The position numbers were made by a program, and so were the translations under genes. The notes beneath the pieces are model-generated. The model was not told the origin of the DNA and searched no databases. It worked only from the letters and a program-made list of their open reading frames with translations. Below are positions 1-12,603 of a DNA stretch of 64,000 nucleotides, in pieces (position 1 is the first letter of the stretch; each line of letters starts with the position of its first letter). This stretch comes from Limnomonas spitsbergensis. Its lineage: Eukaryota; Chlorophyta; Chlorophyceae; Chlamydomonadales. The DNA lies in contig JAYJMM010000021.1 in NCBI GenBank assembly GCA_037349105.1, forward strand, positions 1,550,001 to 1,614,000, read 5' to 3'.

Positions 1-1057
1 AGAGGCAGTGCCCAGGCACTCCAGCTGGTAGGTTTTGACAATCCCTGAGAAGAGAGTTGTGATGGGTGCTTATATATTGAAGAGTGAGGGAGAAATAGGC
101 ACATATGAAAAGTCGCCCTACCATTTTCTGCAACAACAGTGACTGTCAGATTCAATCCATCCACATCCAGCTCCCATGAAAGACTCTGGATCTTTGGGGT
201 CCTAAAAGTAGCCAAGATGTACTGCAGCACAGAGTAACGTACACCAGTTAAGATGACGATTGCCTGAAACAAATGATTATGATGCTAACAAAGACGGCAA
301 ATAAACAGCTGTCCACTTGTCCAGCCATGCAGGGAATAAACAATATAACAAATGAGAATGCAATGCTTGCATGCACCTTGAGCAGGACTGCAGACTCCAA
401 CACTTGGGCTGTAGCGGACATGTCGAAAGCGTCGAAGAATGTTGAAGCCAGGGTGATCATGAACATGGCCTACGCTTGTCAGCAAGAGGTCAGTCACAGT
501 CTATCACAAACAGCAGCCATCCCGTACAACAATATAACAACAGGGATCAGGCAAATCCAGATTTTGATGGTTCTCAAGGATACAGTATCTGCAGGCCAAG
601 CAACAAAAAAACACTAATGCAAGCAACTTGAGTGTTGCTAGTTATGTTGTCCACAAGGCGCCACTTACCGACTTGCTTGAGTTGATAGACTTCAGCATCA
701 GCTACAAAACAATAATCACAATCTTATGCTGATCGAAATTAACTGATGCAGGTCCGTGTATTAATGTGCAGAGAACAAGATAAGTCATGGCATATCAACA
801 CTGAGATGCCATACAAATGGAGCACATGGAGACATTTATGGGAGAGGGGTTCTTCCCCTCTTGGGACATTCACCTTTTCGTTGGAAGCCTCACACACCAT
901 CTCTGTCCCAATCTTGGATAAACTCTGGAATGCAAAGCCTGACGTAAGTTGCGGCCCCTCCATGTCGAGTCCAGAATTCAAATACCTGGAGGGCGATCTT
1001 GAAAGTTCTAACTTGATTTCGACTGAGAGAGAACCTAAGGCTCCCGGAATTCGACAT
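1..1057 (-). CDS. RAD9: RAD9-like checkpoint clamp subunit, 5' part (truncated by window edge)
   Basis: RAD9 forms the 9-1-1 (RAD9-RAD1-HUS1) sliding clamp, which is loaded at damaged DNA in the nucleus and activates the ATR checkpoint. Six exons are readable on the minus strand: 1057-986 (ATG at 1057), 924-874, 701-669, 469-377, 221-122 and 44-1; all junctions are GT..AG and in phase. The joined product starts MSNSGSLRFSLSRNQVRTFK. It continues with SLSKIGTEMVCEASNEK, LMLKSINSSKS, an AMFMITLASTFFDAF segment, TFRTPKIQSLSWELDVDG and NGIVKTYQLECLG. These match the family pattern of FAR-LSKIGSE, LRTINSSRSA, F-APSFFD, then FRT and a GV-KTY motif. About 130 residues are present, covering the first PCNA-like domain; the rest lies to the left. 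The exons are unusually short (33-100 nt). HUS1 and RAD1 are less likely because the LRT-NSSRSAY-like motif is typical of RAD9. No transcript check was possible. Confidence 0.82.
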
Positions 1058-3755
1058 GCTGTTTATGCCCGCTCCAGGGGCGCATATGCCTTTGCGACCA
1101 CTGTTCGCGACGATAGTGTTGGGTGCTGGTGGTTGAATGTGTGACCGTCCGAACTACGCAATTTTCCGTGATCTTGCACTTGTTTTGGAGGGTAAAAAGT
1201 GGATCAGAGATCTTTGAAGCAAATAGATAGCTGTGTCTTCAAATTTGCGTCAAATTACCCGGCTTGCCATGCCTCCCTCTGCCCCATGGCAAACGCAGAC
1301 TCTGATCCCACCCATTCTTTTAGGCACCCCCACCGGTAGTCCCACCACTCGCCCCTGCCCACATTTTACAGATGGGCACACTATATCCTCATTGCCGTAC
1401 TCCTTTAGACACGCTAATGTTTCTTATTTCTGTCATTCTTACCCACGTGATATGCCCAATTGCAAACTCCCTGTACAACAGAGAGTCTACATCCGGATCT
1501 TTGGCACGTGCTATGGGCCATTGGGCCTGCTTGTATCAGTGAAGATTCCTTTCAAGCACCGGTATGTTGACAGTAGGTGTGCGTTGAATAACTGCGCTAT
1601 TTCTACTTTCTCACAGCTGCCCCTGCCCTCATCTCTCATCACTCTTAACTACCGGTCAAGTCGACAGGCTAACGCTGCCATGCCAGCCAAAAGCAAGATC
1701 CACCAGACCTCAACCATCACAGCACTAGTGGTCTTCAATGCGCCAATGACGAACAGCATCGGTAGGACAAGGTTCAAGTTCCAGATTTTATTTGCTATGT
1801 CACGGGATCCTTGCAGCATACTTGATGGCCTCCTGTCCCCGGATCAACCCCGCACTGGAGATCCGAGCTTTTAAGTCAGGCACGGCAGCATGCCAGGACG
1901 CCTCATGCAGTCATATTAGGAGCGGCTGCTTCTAGTGCTTATCAGCCTCTGGGGCTCTACCGCAGGCGGTCTGTGGTTTCAATGGAGTCCAAGTCCAGGG
2001 TCATGCAACGGCTTGCTCAGCAGAGACATCGTGGACAATCTTCAACGTCTGCCTTCAGGCCAGTGTTCCCCTGCTTAAGTCATATAAAGCCCAACATCAG
2101 ACTAGGAAGCATCCCTGTCTGTCCGGCACTAGCCGTAGTATTGGCTCATGGCCGGGATCAAGTAGCACGCCAAGCCAGGGGGGTGAACACAACAGCCATG
2201 ACTGCAGTCCTTCAAGACAGTCGGACGATGACGCGACCATTTGTTTGTTCAGGGCCCAGAGGTGTAACGTCATTGACTTGCAGCCCTCCAATGCTTACCC
2301 CGACTCCTGAACATAACACATGAACCACGGCGGCTTCTGCTGGAAGCTGCTTCCGGAAGCTGCCCCGGAAAAATATGTGTATTCGATTTTATTTGCCTCG
2401 TATTTGTCACTTTCCTGCCCTAAATAAGCCGATGAGTCATTGAAACAACAGTCAGCATCAGCCAACACTACCGCAATGACAGTGCTGTGTGCTAGACCTC
2501 ATGAGCGTCCGAGTTTGTGTTAGGCTTCAGGTTAAGGAGCGCCTGGGTTTAGGTCAGGCTTTGGGTTGAGGAGCACACGAGTTTCAGTTTAGCCTTGGGT
2601 TTGGGGAGTCTAGCTTGGGGTTACGATTTGACACCCCACTGGCCAGCACCATGTACACCCTGTGTTCCATTTTGTTTAAACTCTGCACCCTTGTTTTCAT
2701 TGATGTGCAGATAAGTGGTGGAGGTGTATGGCCCTTAACAAAGAAGATCTTCCAAGGCTCTGTTTACCAACACGAGTCCACCTTGGCAGCAGACAGCCAC
2801 AGATTCTTCACTGGCCCACAACCTGCGACAGCGCCTACAACCTTTCTACCCCCTGCAAATGCATGGGCATCTACAAGTCATTCAGCCTTCCCTCCTCTTC
2901 GTCCTCCACCCGCTCTCCCACCACTCTGGGTGAGAGCTGGCATGCCTTACTCAATGACGCTACACTTCTGGGCCCTGCTAAAAAAAGACCCGGCCGCTAG
3001 GTGCCGAATTGTCAATCCGGTCGTACCTTAGTGGCCCACTATGCCGTCCCTCCCGCCCGATCACTTCTTCCACACTAGACAACCTCCTCGTTGGAGGCCC
3101 GCAGGCAGGGGAGGGCGGTCCTGGATTTTTACTTTTAGTTGAGCTTTTTGAAGGCTAGTCCTCGGGCTAGTCTCTTCAGGAGGAGGGGATACGGTTTGCT
3201 AGACCTTTGTGTTCTTTTTGTTTGGTGGGTGAACTTGCTATCCTTTCTTTCCTCTTATGCCTTCTCCCATGACTTTCCTAGCTGTCTTTTGATTGCCGTC
3301 GTGGCCGAGCTTCTTTTCTGCATGGCCCAGAGGTGTAATGTGATTAACTCTATGAATATGAGTAGGGGTCTGCTAGCACTGACTACACAAGGAGTAGATA
3401 ATTCAATTGTTACAACGAAATATCACTCGGGACATAAACAGCTTTTTTTTACAACAGTGAGACAACTCAGGCTCATTCTCTGCTAACAACCTTACTTAGG
3501 CCGCCCACCAACTGGTTCATATCAGCCAGAAGTGGGCTCGGGTCCTGAGGGCCATTTGCACAGTACGGTACAGAAGTACAGACCGGTAAACATCATGTAC
3601 AGAAACGGTGCCAACACCGAATTTGGGGCTCGTCATCCAGAACTTGAAGCCCACTGAGCTCAACTAACTGCTCCGGATGCAAAAATTTCAATTGCAAATG
3701 TTTTGATAATGTGTCATGCATGCCAGCTTTTTTTGAAGCTGCAAGTTAGGATATT
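1058..3755. other. intergenic region with dispersed repeat fragments
   Basis: No protein family is recognisable on either strand. The 213-codon plus-strand open frame at 1233-1874 has no recognisable motif and reads like chance open sequence. Direct 'aggtt/gggtt' runs occur near 2520-2610. Two short copies (2248-2278 and 2951-2985) and one longer copy (3113-3350) of a dispersed LINE-tail family lie here. The 5' ends of RAD9 (left) and the 3' end of the BTB gene (right) flank it. Confidence 0.5.
3113..3350 (+). mobile_element. LINE-tail family repeat, copy 1
   Basis: This stretch is nearly identical, apart from small indels, to 18190-18430 and, inverted, partly to 18925-19112. Shared blocks are a GCCCGCAGGCAGGGG start, TTTTAGTTGAGCTTTTTGAA, a pyrimidine-rich stretch and a terminal GGCCCAGAGGTGTAA followed by a GATTAAC-like end. 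The same tail ends the degenerate reverse-transcriptase-like fragment near 35982. The simplest reading is a 5'-truncated non-LTR retrotransposon copy; a SINE that shares the LINE tail is the alternative. Confidence 0.6.
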
Positions 3756-4879
3756 TTACCTCCCAGTGCAGGCAGCCACAACATTGGTTAGCAGCTTAGC
3801 CAGGCAGTCTTGGCTTAAGCTCTTGATGGAGTCGACAATCTGGGGCTGGTGATCCTGGCAGCAACGGTTGAGGCACAGAGCCTCCAGCAAAGGTGTGTGA
3901 CCGCAGATCCTGCATCCCTTATTTTTAGATTTGTGAGTGTAACATTCCCACTTCTGGCAGATGACACACCAGCCGTGTCCCTGTGTAGCACAGGAAAGAT
4001 ACTGCAGATGGGGCTGCCTTGGGACTGGGTATGCTGGGCAACAAGATGGCCTGCTGGGCGGCACCTGCTGGGCTGGTTGGGCATCCTTACTCGAGAGCGC
4101 AGTCTCCAGCTGCTTAGGGTCGTGCGACACCATGATGCAGATCCTCCTCAAGCATATGTCCATCAGCCTCTCCTGATGCAAGCTGTCTGCAAGCATAAGC
4201 CAGCGCACCACATACAGGCTGGAGGCAGGGTCAGAGCTGAGTTCACTGGGAAGATGGCTGAACAAGTACTGCATGCACTCCTCCATGACGCATTGGTTGT
4301 CATACTTGTGGGCCAGTGGGAGCATTGAGTAGATGCTGTCGGCTGTGAGCGCGGGTCTGTGGGCTATCGGGTACAGGCGGGACAAGATGTCTCGCCAAGT
4401 AGCCTCGTCTCCGTCCACCTGTGGGCCAAGGAATGACACGCCAGTTTATTTGTATTTACTGTTATGGACTGAGTTCTAAATTATATATTGTGTGAAGTTT
4501 ACGACGTTATTACAGTCCAGTAGATCTTCACATCTGATGCATTGCAGCTTTGATGAAACACTTGTGTTGCAAAACTTGTTGTGCCCCCTTGATAAGCGCT
4601 GAATTCTGAGTTTATGACACATGCATGATGGCTCGGATTTAGGCAAACAAAGCAAGATGCTTCTCCCATTGACAGCGCCAGGTCAAATGCGCCCATGTAC
4701 TTGGGACTGAACATATTACTCAAAAAAAGCTTCTTGTGCTAACATTTTGCCCTCATAACATCAATTATTATGTGATAGCTACCTATACTACCCACATATG
4801 CTACCTGTAGCTCCTGCTTCTCTCCAGCAGAGAGGCAAGATATGGCATCTTTAAGTATGGTTGAGGCAAGTGCAAGGAC
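3756..4879 (-). CDS. BTB/POZ-domain protein, 3' exons
   Basis: BTB domains dimerise and often act as CUL3 ubiquitin-ligase adaptors; this protein's role is unknown. Two minus-strand exons are supported, 4879-4805 and 4418-3756 (stop), joined in phase 0. The first gives VLALASTILKDAISCLSAGE, which matches the BTB core where a hydrophobic helix follows the conserved HK-VL segment. The second starts VDGDEATWRDILSRLYPI, the typical loop and helix of algal BTB proteins. A BACK-like helical region follows (SMLPLAHKYD, then YVVRWLMLADSLHQERL). The C-terminal 90 residues carry clustered Cys/His, including CVICQKWEC and CRICGH, which could bind zinc. The N-terminal exon or exons with the start and first BTB strands were not found upstream (4880-8300). 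A multi-exon gene is more likely than a pseudogene because the long exon is open and codon-like. Confidence 0.68.
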
Positions 4880-5884
4880 CTGTGACAATCAAGACAGAGA
4901 GAGGAAGGAATTTTGAGGGATTCTACTCATAAGATTCGTGGGGCATAGTTGTTTTTCTGTTCTTTCTTTAGGGAATCTAGCGCCTGCCCTGAAATTTGAC
5001 ATACACATTTCACAGAAAAATGCGAATACTGTGTCTCTAGGGAAAGAATCTCAAGTTTGGGAGCTATTACTATTTATACTAATTTGGCAGCAAAAACAAG
5101 ACTGGCAAGGGAATTTATAGGCTAACATAGCTCATAAGACAATGAAGGAGGGGCGGGATAAAAGGGATTGGGCATTTTGGCCTTCACATCAGCTGACAAA
5201 ATTACATACAGGTTACATGTAAACAAAGCAAAACGTATAGAAGCCGATCAATATTGGAAAGAGCGGGCCATTTGTGGCTGCAAATGCGAGCAGACAACCC
5301 ATACGACATTCTGTTAAATACTAACAACTGCAGGCTGGAAAATTTCCTTTTGAAAACTTTGAAAACAGCTAGTAGTTAATGACAGGGTTAATGAGGCCAT
5401 CTATACTTGGAGTGCTCCAATAAATTCCATATTTCCACATCTTACTTATCTTACCCTTCATTCAGTGTAAGCAATACATGTCAGTATCACAGAATCTATT
5501 TAGTTCCAATCCACACAAAAATTGCCCATGATGTAACTCCTCTGCATGTAGGCATGCAGCCATGCACTTGCTTCGAGCAAGTGCATGCAGAGAAGTGAAT
5601 AAGTGAATAACAGCTTGGGCATTACTAGCGATATCCGATGGCCATCACGGCCACAAGCAAAGTACGTCTGGTGATTATGTCTGACATTTTCCTCATCACA
5701 GCAGATGAACGGACCTGACTGTGGACTTCCAACAGCTTAAAGCTTGATTGGCAGTTGGCACATCAGAAGACGTAGAGGGGCGACACTTCGGTCGGGTCCA
5801 CGGGATGGACCAGGACGGTTCCTGATGTTGTTATATGATTATTAAAAGCTGTTCTGGGCTCAAAATGTCAAGAATGTTAGTGGT

Positions 5885-6140
5885 CGAAAACTTTGCACTT
5901 GTACAGGCAGTTCTGACGAACACCACAAGTCGCAGTTCTGACAGTGAGTTCTGACCGTGCTAGCCGGTCTTGCCGTGCTGGCCTTTCTGACGAACTCGCA
6001 ACGCCACACGTCGAAGTTCCGACCGCGCTAGCCAGTCTTGCCGTGCTGGCCGTTCTGAAGAATAGAACTCACAGCGCCACACGTCGCCGTTCTGACCGTG
6101 CTAGCCGGTCTTGCCGCCGTGCTGGCCGTTCTGACAACTT
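5885..6140. repeat. tandem triplicate, about 70-bp unit
   Basis: Three imperfect copies begin near 5949, 6017 and 6090. Each holds GACCGTGCTAGCCGGTCTTG and GCCGTGCTGGCCGTTCTGA, followed in two copies by a CGCCACACGTCG linker. The spacing is 68 and 73 bp. Nothing suggests coding function. GCTAGC and GCCGGC-like dyads give each copy short hairpin potential. Confidence 0.75.
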
Positions 6141-6589
6141 CAGGGCTTCGGGGTAAGACTTTAGAGGTTAGGTTACAGTGTTAAGGGTTTAAGGTTGTAT
6201 GTTGATTTCCCTTCCCTCTTTCTTTGCTTGGGCGCCCCTGAATAGTGTTAGGGTTGGTATTGACCCTTCTCCCCCTCCGACATTCTTATTTTTGACTGAT
6301 CAGTTAAGGTTTTTCTAGGTTCCGGAGTCGTGGGGGGGGGTCACTTAGCCAGGGGTCGTTTTTGGGGGAAGGGGAAGTTACGGTAAGCTTTTATTTTTGC
6401 CCCCCCCATTCGCATTCAGTGTCCATCTTGTTTTCACTTGCTGTTCAAATTTAGTGCTTGGACCGGTCAATCAATTGTCCCAACCATGCATTAATCGTGA
6501 ATTCGTGACCCTCCACTGGCCCAGTGGCCCATACCGTAGTGGGGTTCAAAGATTTAGGATAGGACCGTCGTGGGGTTTAGGTGTGAAAA

Positions 6590-6705
6590 TTTTCATGGAA
6601 CCACCGGGTGGCCACCATTGGGCCAAGTGGGCCCAAGCCATGATCGGCCTATGGCTGGTGGTCAAAGCAACAGGGCATGCTACACCTGGCTGGCTCGGCC
6701 GAAGG
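6590..6705 (-). mobile_element. SINE-like dispersed repeat, copy 1
   Basis: In reverse orientation this stretch matches 61475-61640. It shares the block CGGCCTATGGCTGGTGGTC, an AACAGGGC run, and a GG-CCAC core at the other end. It is the only family copy seen outside an intron. Confidence 0.45.
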
Positions 6706-7603
6706 CCGGGACGTCGCTGACATGTTTCTGAAGTGCGCTGAAAAAACAGTATCCCAAAGCGCACTAGCGTTGGGAGCCACCAAGCTGTGGGACAACACAG
6801 TATGTCCAGCTACGAACCATGGGGTGTGGCTTCCTCCTGGATTCTACCAGCCAGGAGCATAGGCTCCTAGACTGGGGGATGCCCAGAAAATGAGACAGAT
6901 AAGGACACAAGAAGGCTGGAGACTCTCGGTCTCTCCTTCCGGCAAGTGCACCAAAAACATTGCGTGCATGTAAGGGTCAAGTTTGCGACGTCAAGCTCTG
7001 ACATAGACGCACGTTGCTGCTGGTACGCAGAGGCAAGAGAACGAATTGGTTGTCGGCAATCAGCTCTAAATGCGGCCGTGGATTTCATTGAAGCCTTAAG
7101 GCACATGCATCCCAGTCTTCAACAAACACCATCAATGGATGCAAAGCAACCATTTTGAATGTGCTCATTGAAATACGACAAATATTAAATATTTAATGGC
7201 CTGTAACGGGATCGCATTTGCAGGGATTGCCTGATTGGCCTGAAATGGATTGCACATCTTAACGACTACTGCTGAGATAAAAAACTTGATGTCAGAGATT
7301 CTGAAGCCTGAACATTTTATCCAAACATCTGCTGCCATGCGAGTGAGAGAGATCATGGTAGGATGCTTGGAGGGCCACACATTGCCCAACTGTACGCACA
7401 GTGTCCCCAAAAGGGTGGCCACACAGCCCTGTGCAGTCTGCACACACTGCACTAATAGTTCCCCTGGAACGCACCGCGGACATGGTACACAATATTTGCC
7501 CATGCCATTTGAGGCCAAGACACCTGGCTACTACGAATCCATGATATCTAACTTCATACATGGCTCTTCAAGGGCCATAGTGAGTGACCCTTAGGCCATG
7601 GTG

Positions 7604-7640
7604 AGTCAATGATGTTCCACCTCTGGGCCCTGCTGAAAAA
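7604..7640 (-). repeat. LINE-tail family terminal fragment
   Basis: The sequence GTTCCACCTCTGGGCCCTGC is the reverse complement of the family's terminal GCAGGGCCCAGAGGTG block, preceded by the TCAATGA remnant. Only the last 35 or so bases of the element are recognisable. Confidence 0.5.
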
Positions 7641-8699
7641 GGCCCAGGGTGAATAGTGATGATTGATGACTGGGGAACAAACACTGGACATGCCATAAGA
7701 AACCTGGCCCATAAATTGTGCTGAAGAATGACAGGCTCCCTCAATAGATCCAGCCATCCAGGATGAAATATTTCTGGTGAAAGCCATGTTTAGAACAGTG
7801 CTTACCCGCTGGCTGGGTCGAAGCCATGTGATAACAACAAATAGAACATACCATGATAAAAATCAGCTATTCTCACTTTAGCAATACGCTATGCTGTTCC
7901 CGTGCATACTTGCATTAACCATAAGCCTTCAGTTGCACTTGCTTTCCAGAATTTTGATGCTCAAGAGGCATACAAATGCCTCCTGGACTTCTCGAGCATG
8001 CATTTCCATCGACTGTTGCGGTATCAGAATCCTTTCCAAATAGTCATCCGTTGTTTGCAGTAGTCGATGAACATAGGGGTGGGGGAAGAGGAAGTGGCCT
8101 ATGAACACCACTGCAAAGTGGGGTGGCCGCAACTGCTGCCTCCTCCCCCTCCTCCTCCTACTCTCCTCCTTTTTCTTCTCCCCTCCTCCTCGTCCCCTCC
8201 TCCTCCCCCTCCCCGAGCTGACAGCCGCCTCCTGCGCAACCGAGCTCTCAGAGATCATATTAACTGGTGAGCATAGGCTTGGTTCTCCATTCGGCTGCCG
8301 CTAATCCTTGGAAGGCCGGGGCACCTCATCTAAACATGGACCACTCGCTGCTGCTACAGCTGCTGCTGCTGCAACCAGGCAGCGGCGGCGGATGGGGTCC
8401 TGAGCAGAGCATCATGAGATCAAGGGGTGAGACTGCCTGCCAATTGCCACATGCTGCTGAACCCTGCCCCTTGGGTCTGCCGGAGCCGCATCAAAGCCGC
8501 CTGCTGAAAAGTCCTCCCTGTGGGAACCTGCCGTGGCTGCCAGAGAGCCGAGCTGCTGGAGTCCGACAGGTGCCACCATTGCTCCCGTTTTGCCCTGTAC
8601 TCACGGCGGACGCTGTGCAAGGTGCTGACAGAAGCGGGCTAGAGCTGTCGTGGAGGGTGGCCAGCGCAGTCGCTGGTCTGCTGTTGCTGGGATTGGCTG

Positions 8700-11600
8700 T
8701 CAGGGGAGAGAGGTCGCCCGGGTGAATACAGCTGGTGGGCGCGGGGGCGCGGGGGCTGCTGTTGTTGGGTGCAGGGTCATGTGGAGAGCAGCTGGCGGTG
8801 TCTGCGGGATGGCGGGGAATGCAGATGGCTGTAGGTGCAGGGTCACTGGGGGCAATGTAGCTGGTGGGCGTGGGGTCTGGGGATTCCAGCCGGTGGCGGG
8901 TGTGGGGCTGCAGGGAACGCCTCTGTTTGGCGCATCTAGCAGGTGCCCCGGGTATGATTCTGAAGGCTTGGACGGTAGGAATGAGCTGCTGGGTAGCTGT
9001 CGATGAGGCGAGTAGTAAAAGCTGTTCAGTACCTTCCCCAGGGCCGGGCTGCTGAGCAGGCAGTCAAGGTGTTCCCGCTGCAAGGAATCGAGGGCGGCAG
9101 TGTCAGCTGCTGCTGATCCGCTGCTTCCGCAGTCGAGGTCTCCACCGCTCCAGGCTGAGGGCGGCATGCATGCAGCCATGACCATTCTGTAGGGATGGGT
9201 AGGCAAGCGGGGATGGATGCGTAATCGTGCAAGGATTTGATGTTTGAAGATTCAAGGAGGATTCGAAAAGTTGGGGCCAGATCTAGGCTGTTGTTTCATG
9301 CAAGGTGTTGCTGCCAATCAAATTCGACCGTTCAAACTCAAAATTTGAAATCCAGGGTTTAAGCATGTGAATGTAACTGGATTTTAGCATTTAAGCGTTT
9401 GAGTGCTGCTGAGATGCAAGATAATGACGAGATAATCAAACGCAATTCAACAGTATGGAGTGTTCAATGGAGTGTTCAATGGAGTGTTCAATGGAGTGTT
9501 CAATGGAGTGTTCAATGGAGTGTTCAATGGAGTGTTCAATGGAGTGTTCAATGGCGTGTTTAATGGAGTGTTCAATGGCGTGTTCAATGGCCCCTACAAG
9601 CCCTGTCTGGCCTTTGGAGGTCCAGCCAGGTGGTGGTCCCAAAACAGTCATCTGAACACGCAGCTGTTGCATTCAGCATTTCCAATGTGGTGAAATACCA
9701 AACAACAAAGTCAGGAAGACCCCCGTTTCCATTGCCACTGGACTCATCGATCCTGGGGTTTAAGGGTGTCCTGGCTCACATCCACACACGTGCTGTTCTT
9801 AATGCGCAATTTGTTGTATGAAGGTTTCTCACAACATCTCTCCGAGCGATACTGGGTCGAGGCAGCAAAGATTGCTGGTTGCCCCTGTTTAAGGATAAGT
9901 GAGGCTACCTCGTCTTAAACCATGCCTTCTCTTACCTGAACAGGGGTGAAGTCAGGCATGCCAGGGTGTCATCTACGCCCTCAGCCAGCGGCGGCTCGGC
10001 ATCCTTCCACTGCTGCTGCAGCAACAGGGGCAAGGAGCTGACGCAACCGGGCCCCTGGGGGCTGCCCTGCTGACCTGGCCGTTGATGCGGGTTCTGCTCC
10101 TTCAGCTGCTGTTGCCATCTCAGTTCCAGCTCCTGCTCTTCCTGAACAGGAAAATGCTGGTGGCAGTGTTGCTGGGTCGGAGCTGTGTCCGCCAGAGGCA
10201 AGTGGCAGGATCTGGATTTAGATCCAGGTCCAGATCCAGGGTCCCTGCAAGCCCCTGACAGCGTCAGGGTAGGTGAGGGTGGCTCCTTTGGGTCCACTCT
10301 AGCAGAGCGCTCTTCCCAATCGGAAGCAGCCACGTCGTTGCCTCCCAGAGCATTGCCATCAGCATTCCTCCCTGCGCCTGCAGACTGGCCTCCCACGTGT
10401 CTGCCGCTGGCCGGCACCTTAGCACCAGAAGCAGAGGGGACAGCCAGAGCAGGAGCGCCGAAGGAGTCGGCCACCCCCGAGAACGCAATTGTCCTGACGA
10501 CAGGGCAGGGTGTGCCAGCAGCAGCTGCGCCTGCTGTGCCTGACGCGACCACAGGGCTCACTGATCGAGATGTGTGTGGGAATGTCCTCGCAACTGCTGT
10601 CGCCCCCCCCGCACCCGCTCGTCCACACCCAGGCGCGTTACCGTTCTCATGTCCATGACCAACATGACCACCACCTCCATCGCCATAATAGCCATTGCCT
10701 CTATCACCACCACCATAATCACACGCTGATGTTGATCTTTCAGTTGCTTGCAGTGACGCCTGGCCGGCAGTGGCTTGGCATGCAGGCCCGCCTGTTGCAG
10801 CTTCAGCAGTTTCCAGCGACGTCTCCCTCATCCGAGTTAGAGCCGGGCTCTGCTGGCGCCCCGCCGTTGCTCCTGACCTGGATATCTGAAACTCCGATGC
10901 TGTTGCCCGCACTCCAGACACACTTGTGGGCTTTGCTCCTGACGCTCCTGCATCCACTCCTGCCACACACACCAGTCCTACTCCTGGCCCTGCTGCACAT
11001 GCAGCACCTGCTGCTGTCTCATAGCGCCTTCCAGCTGCAGCTGAAGCAGGGCTTCCGGAAGCCTCCACAGCTCCCACCCCTGCCGATGGCATCCCTCCCG
11101 CTGCAGCCTTCTCAGCGCTGTCTCGACCACTTTTAGGCCCGGCTGAAGCAGGGCTTCCAGACGCCTCCGTAGCTTCTATCATCCTCCCTGCAATATTCTC
11201 AGGGCTGTCTTGAAGCCAGCGCACACCTGCTGCTGGCTGCCCCAGTCCTGCTCCTGCTGGAGCCACACAGCTGCCTTGATGAGCTGCCGACGCTCCAGCT
11301 AACCCCTGTAGTCCTGTTCCTGCTGCTGTCCCTTGAGCGTCTCCTGCTACTGCTTGCCCCCATGTCCCAGATAAAGCGAAAGGGCCTCCACCCGGATGAG
11401 CTGCCGCCGCAGCTGTTCTCAGGGCCATGACGTTGCGCCCGAGCAGCAGCAGGCCGCTGGCGGCGCTTGGGCTCCACACCCCCAACGGACTGCCGCCCCA
11501 CTGATAGCTGCTAGTGAACATTGTTACGGGGGGAGAGGCGGGAGGAAGCAGCCGCTGCGGGGAGGGTGCAGGGACAGCTTGCCTGCTGCCGCTGCTGACT

Positions 11601-11991
11601 GCCATCCCACCGCCGCTGCCACCGCCAGCTGGAAACTGCCTCGGACTGCTATAAGGGGTCTGGAGAGTAGACAGGAGGCCCCGGCCGGCAGCCTGACGTG
11701 CCACTGCTGCTGCGTCAGTGGGGTCGCCGTTTACTGCTCCTGTTTGGGTTCCTGCGGGCCCCAGCACCCTGTCCCTCTCCCTGCCCTTGGACACTTGCTG
11801 AACATGTTGCTGCTGCATCTGCAACAACTGCTGATTTTGCTGTTGCTGCTTCTCCTGCTGTTGTTGCTGCTGTTGTTTTTTCTGCCTCTGCTGCTGCTGC
11901 TGTTGCTGCTGCTGCTTCTGTTGCTGTTGCTGCTTCTCCTGCTGTTGTTCCTGCTTCTCCTGCTGCTGTTGCTGCTTTTGTTTCTGCTGCC

Positions 11992-12026
<35 letters not shown>

Positions 12027-12550
12027 TGTTGTTGCTGTTGCTGCTGCTTCCAGTATGATGAGTTGCAGAGGCCAGGTGTTGCCGCCTGGGAGGCTGACTC
12101 CTGCAGGTTATGGAGCAGCCTCTGCCCAAGGTTCCCGACACCGTTTCCCGGGGTGCTGCTCTTCTCCTGGGAGAACCTGGGAGGAGGAGCCGCCCTCATT
12201 GGGGCAGAAGGGGTCGCCACGGCTATGGCTGCACAATAGTCGAAATCGTGCTCGGCTGAGGTGGCAGCAGAACAGCCTGGGGGGGTGGCCTGCCAGTGGG
12301 CACGCCCAGGTTGGAGGGCCGCTGCTGCAGAGGCTGCGCAGGCCCTTGCTGCAGACAGGCCCGGAGAGAGGGCCTCACGGCTCCAGTCTTGACAGCTGGA
12401 AGTACTGACGGGGAGAGATCCCTGCTGCTGCTGCTGCTGTCCCTGCTGCTGTCGTTGCTGCTGCTGCTGCTGTTGCTGCTCCTGCTGTCCCTGCTGCTGT
12501 CGTTGCTGTTGCTGTTGCTTCTGCTTCTGCTTCTGCTTCTGCTTCTGCTT

Positions 12551-12603
<53 letters not shown>

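Larger units (their letters stand above)
4880..8699. other. intergenic region, no confident gene
   Basis: The missing 5' exons of the BTB gene should be here but could not be recognised. The region holds a tandem triplicate (5885-6140), a SINE-like repeat (6590-6705), an inverted LINE-tail fragment (7604-7640) and a CCT-rich pyrimidine run (8130-8220). A 109-codon minus frame at 7929-8258 is mostly low-complexity Arg/Gly/Lys in its first half; it could be part of a gene but matches no family. Bases 8266-8699 probably contain the 3' untranslated part of the AP2 gene. Confidence 0.4.

Noticed and set aside
1233..1874. 213-codon plus-strand open frame
   Set aside because: No motif, no splice-site support, Ser/Thr/Pro-heavy random-looking composition, and intergenic surroundings.
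9436..9693. Repetitive frames with HSIE, MECS or FNGV repeats
   Set aside because: These come from the 12-bp tandem array in an AP2 intron.
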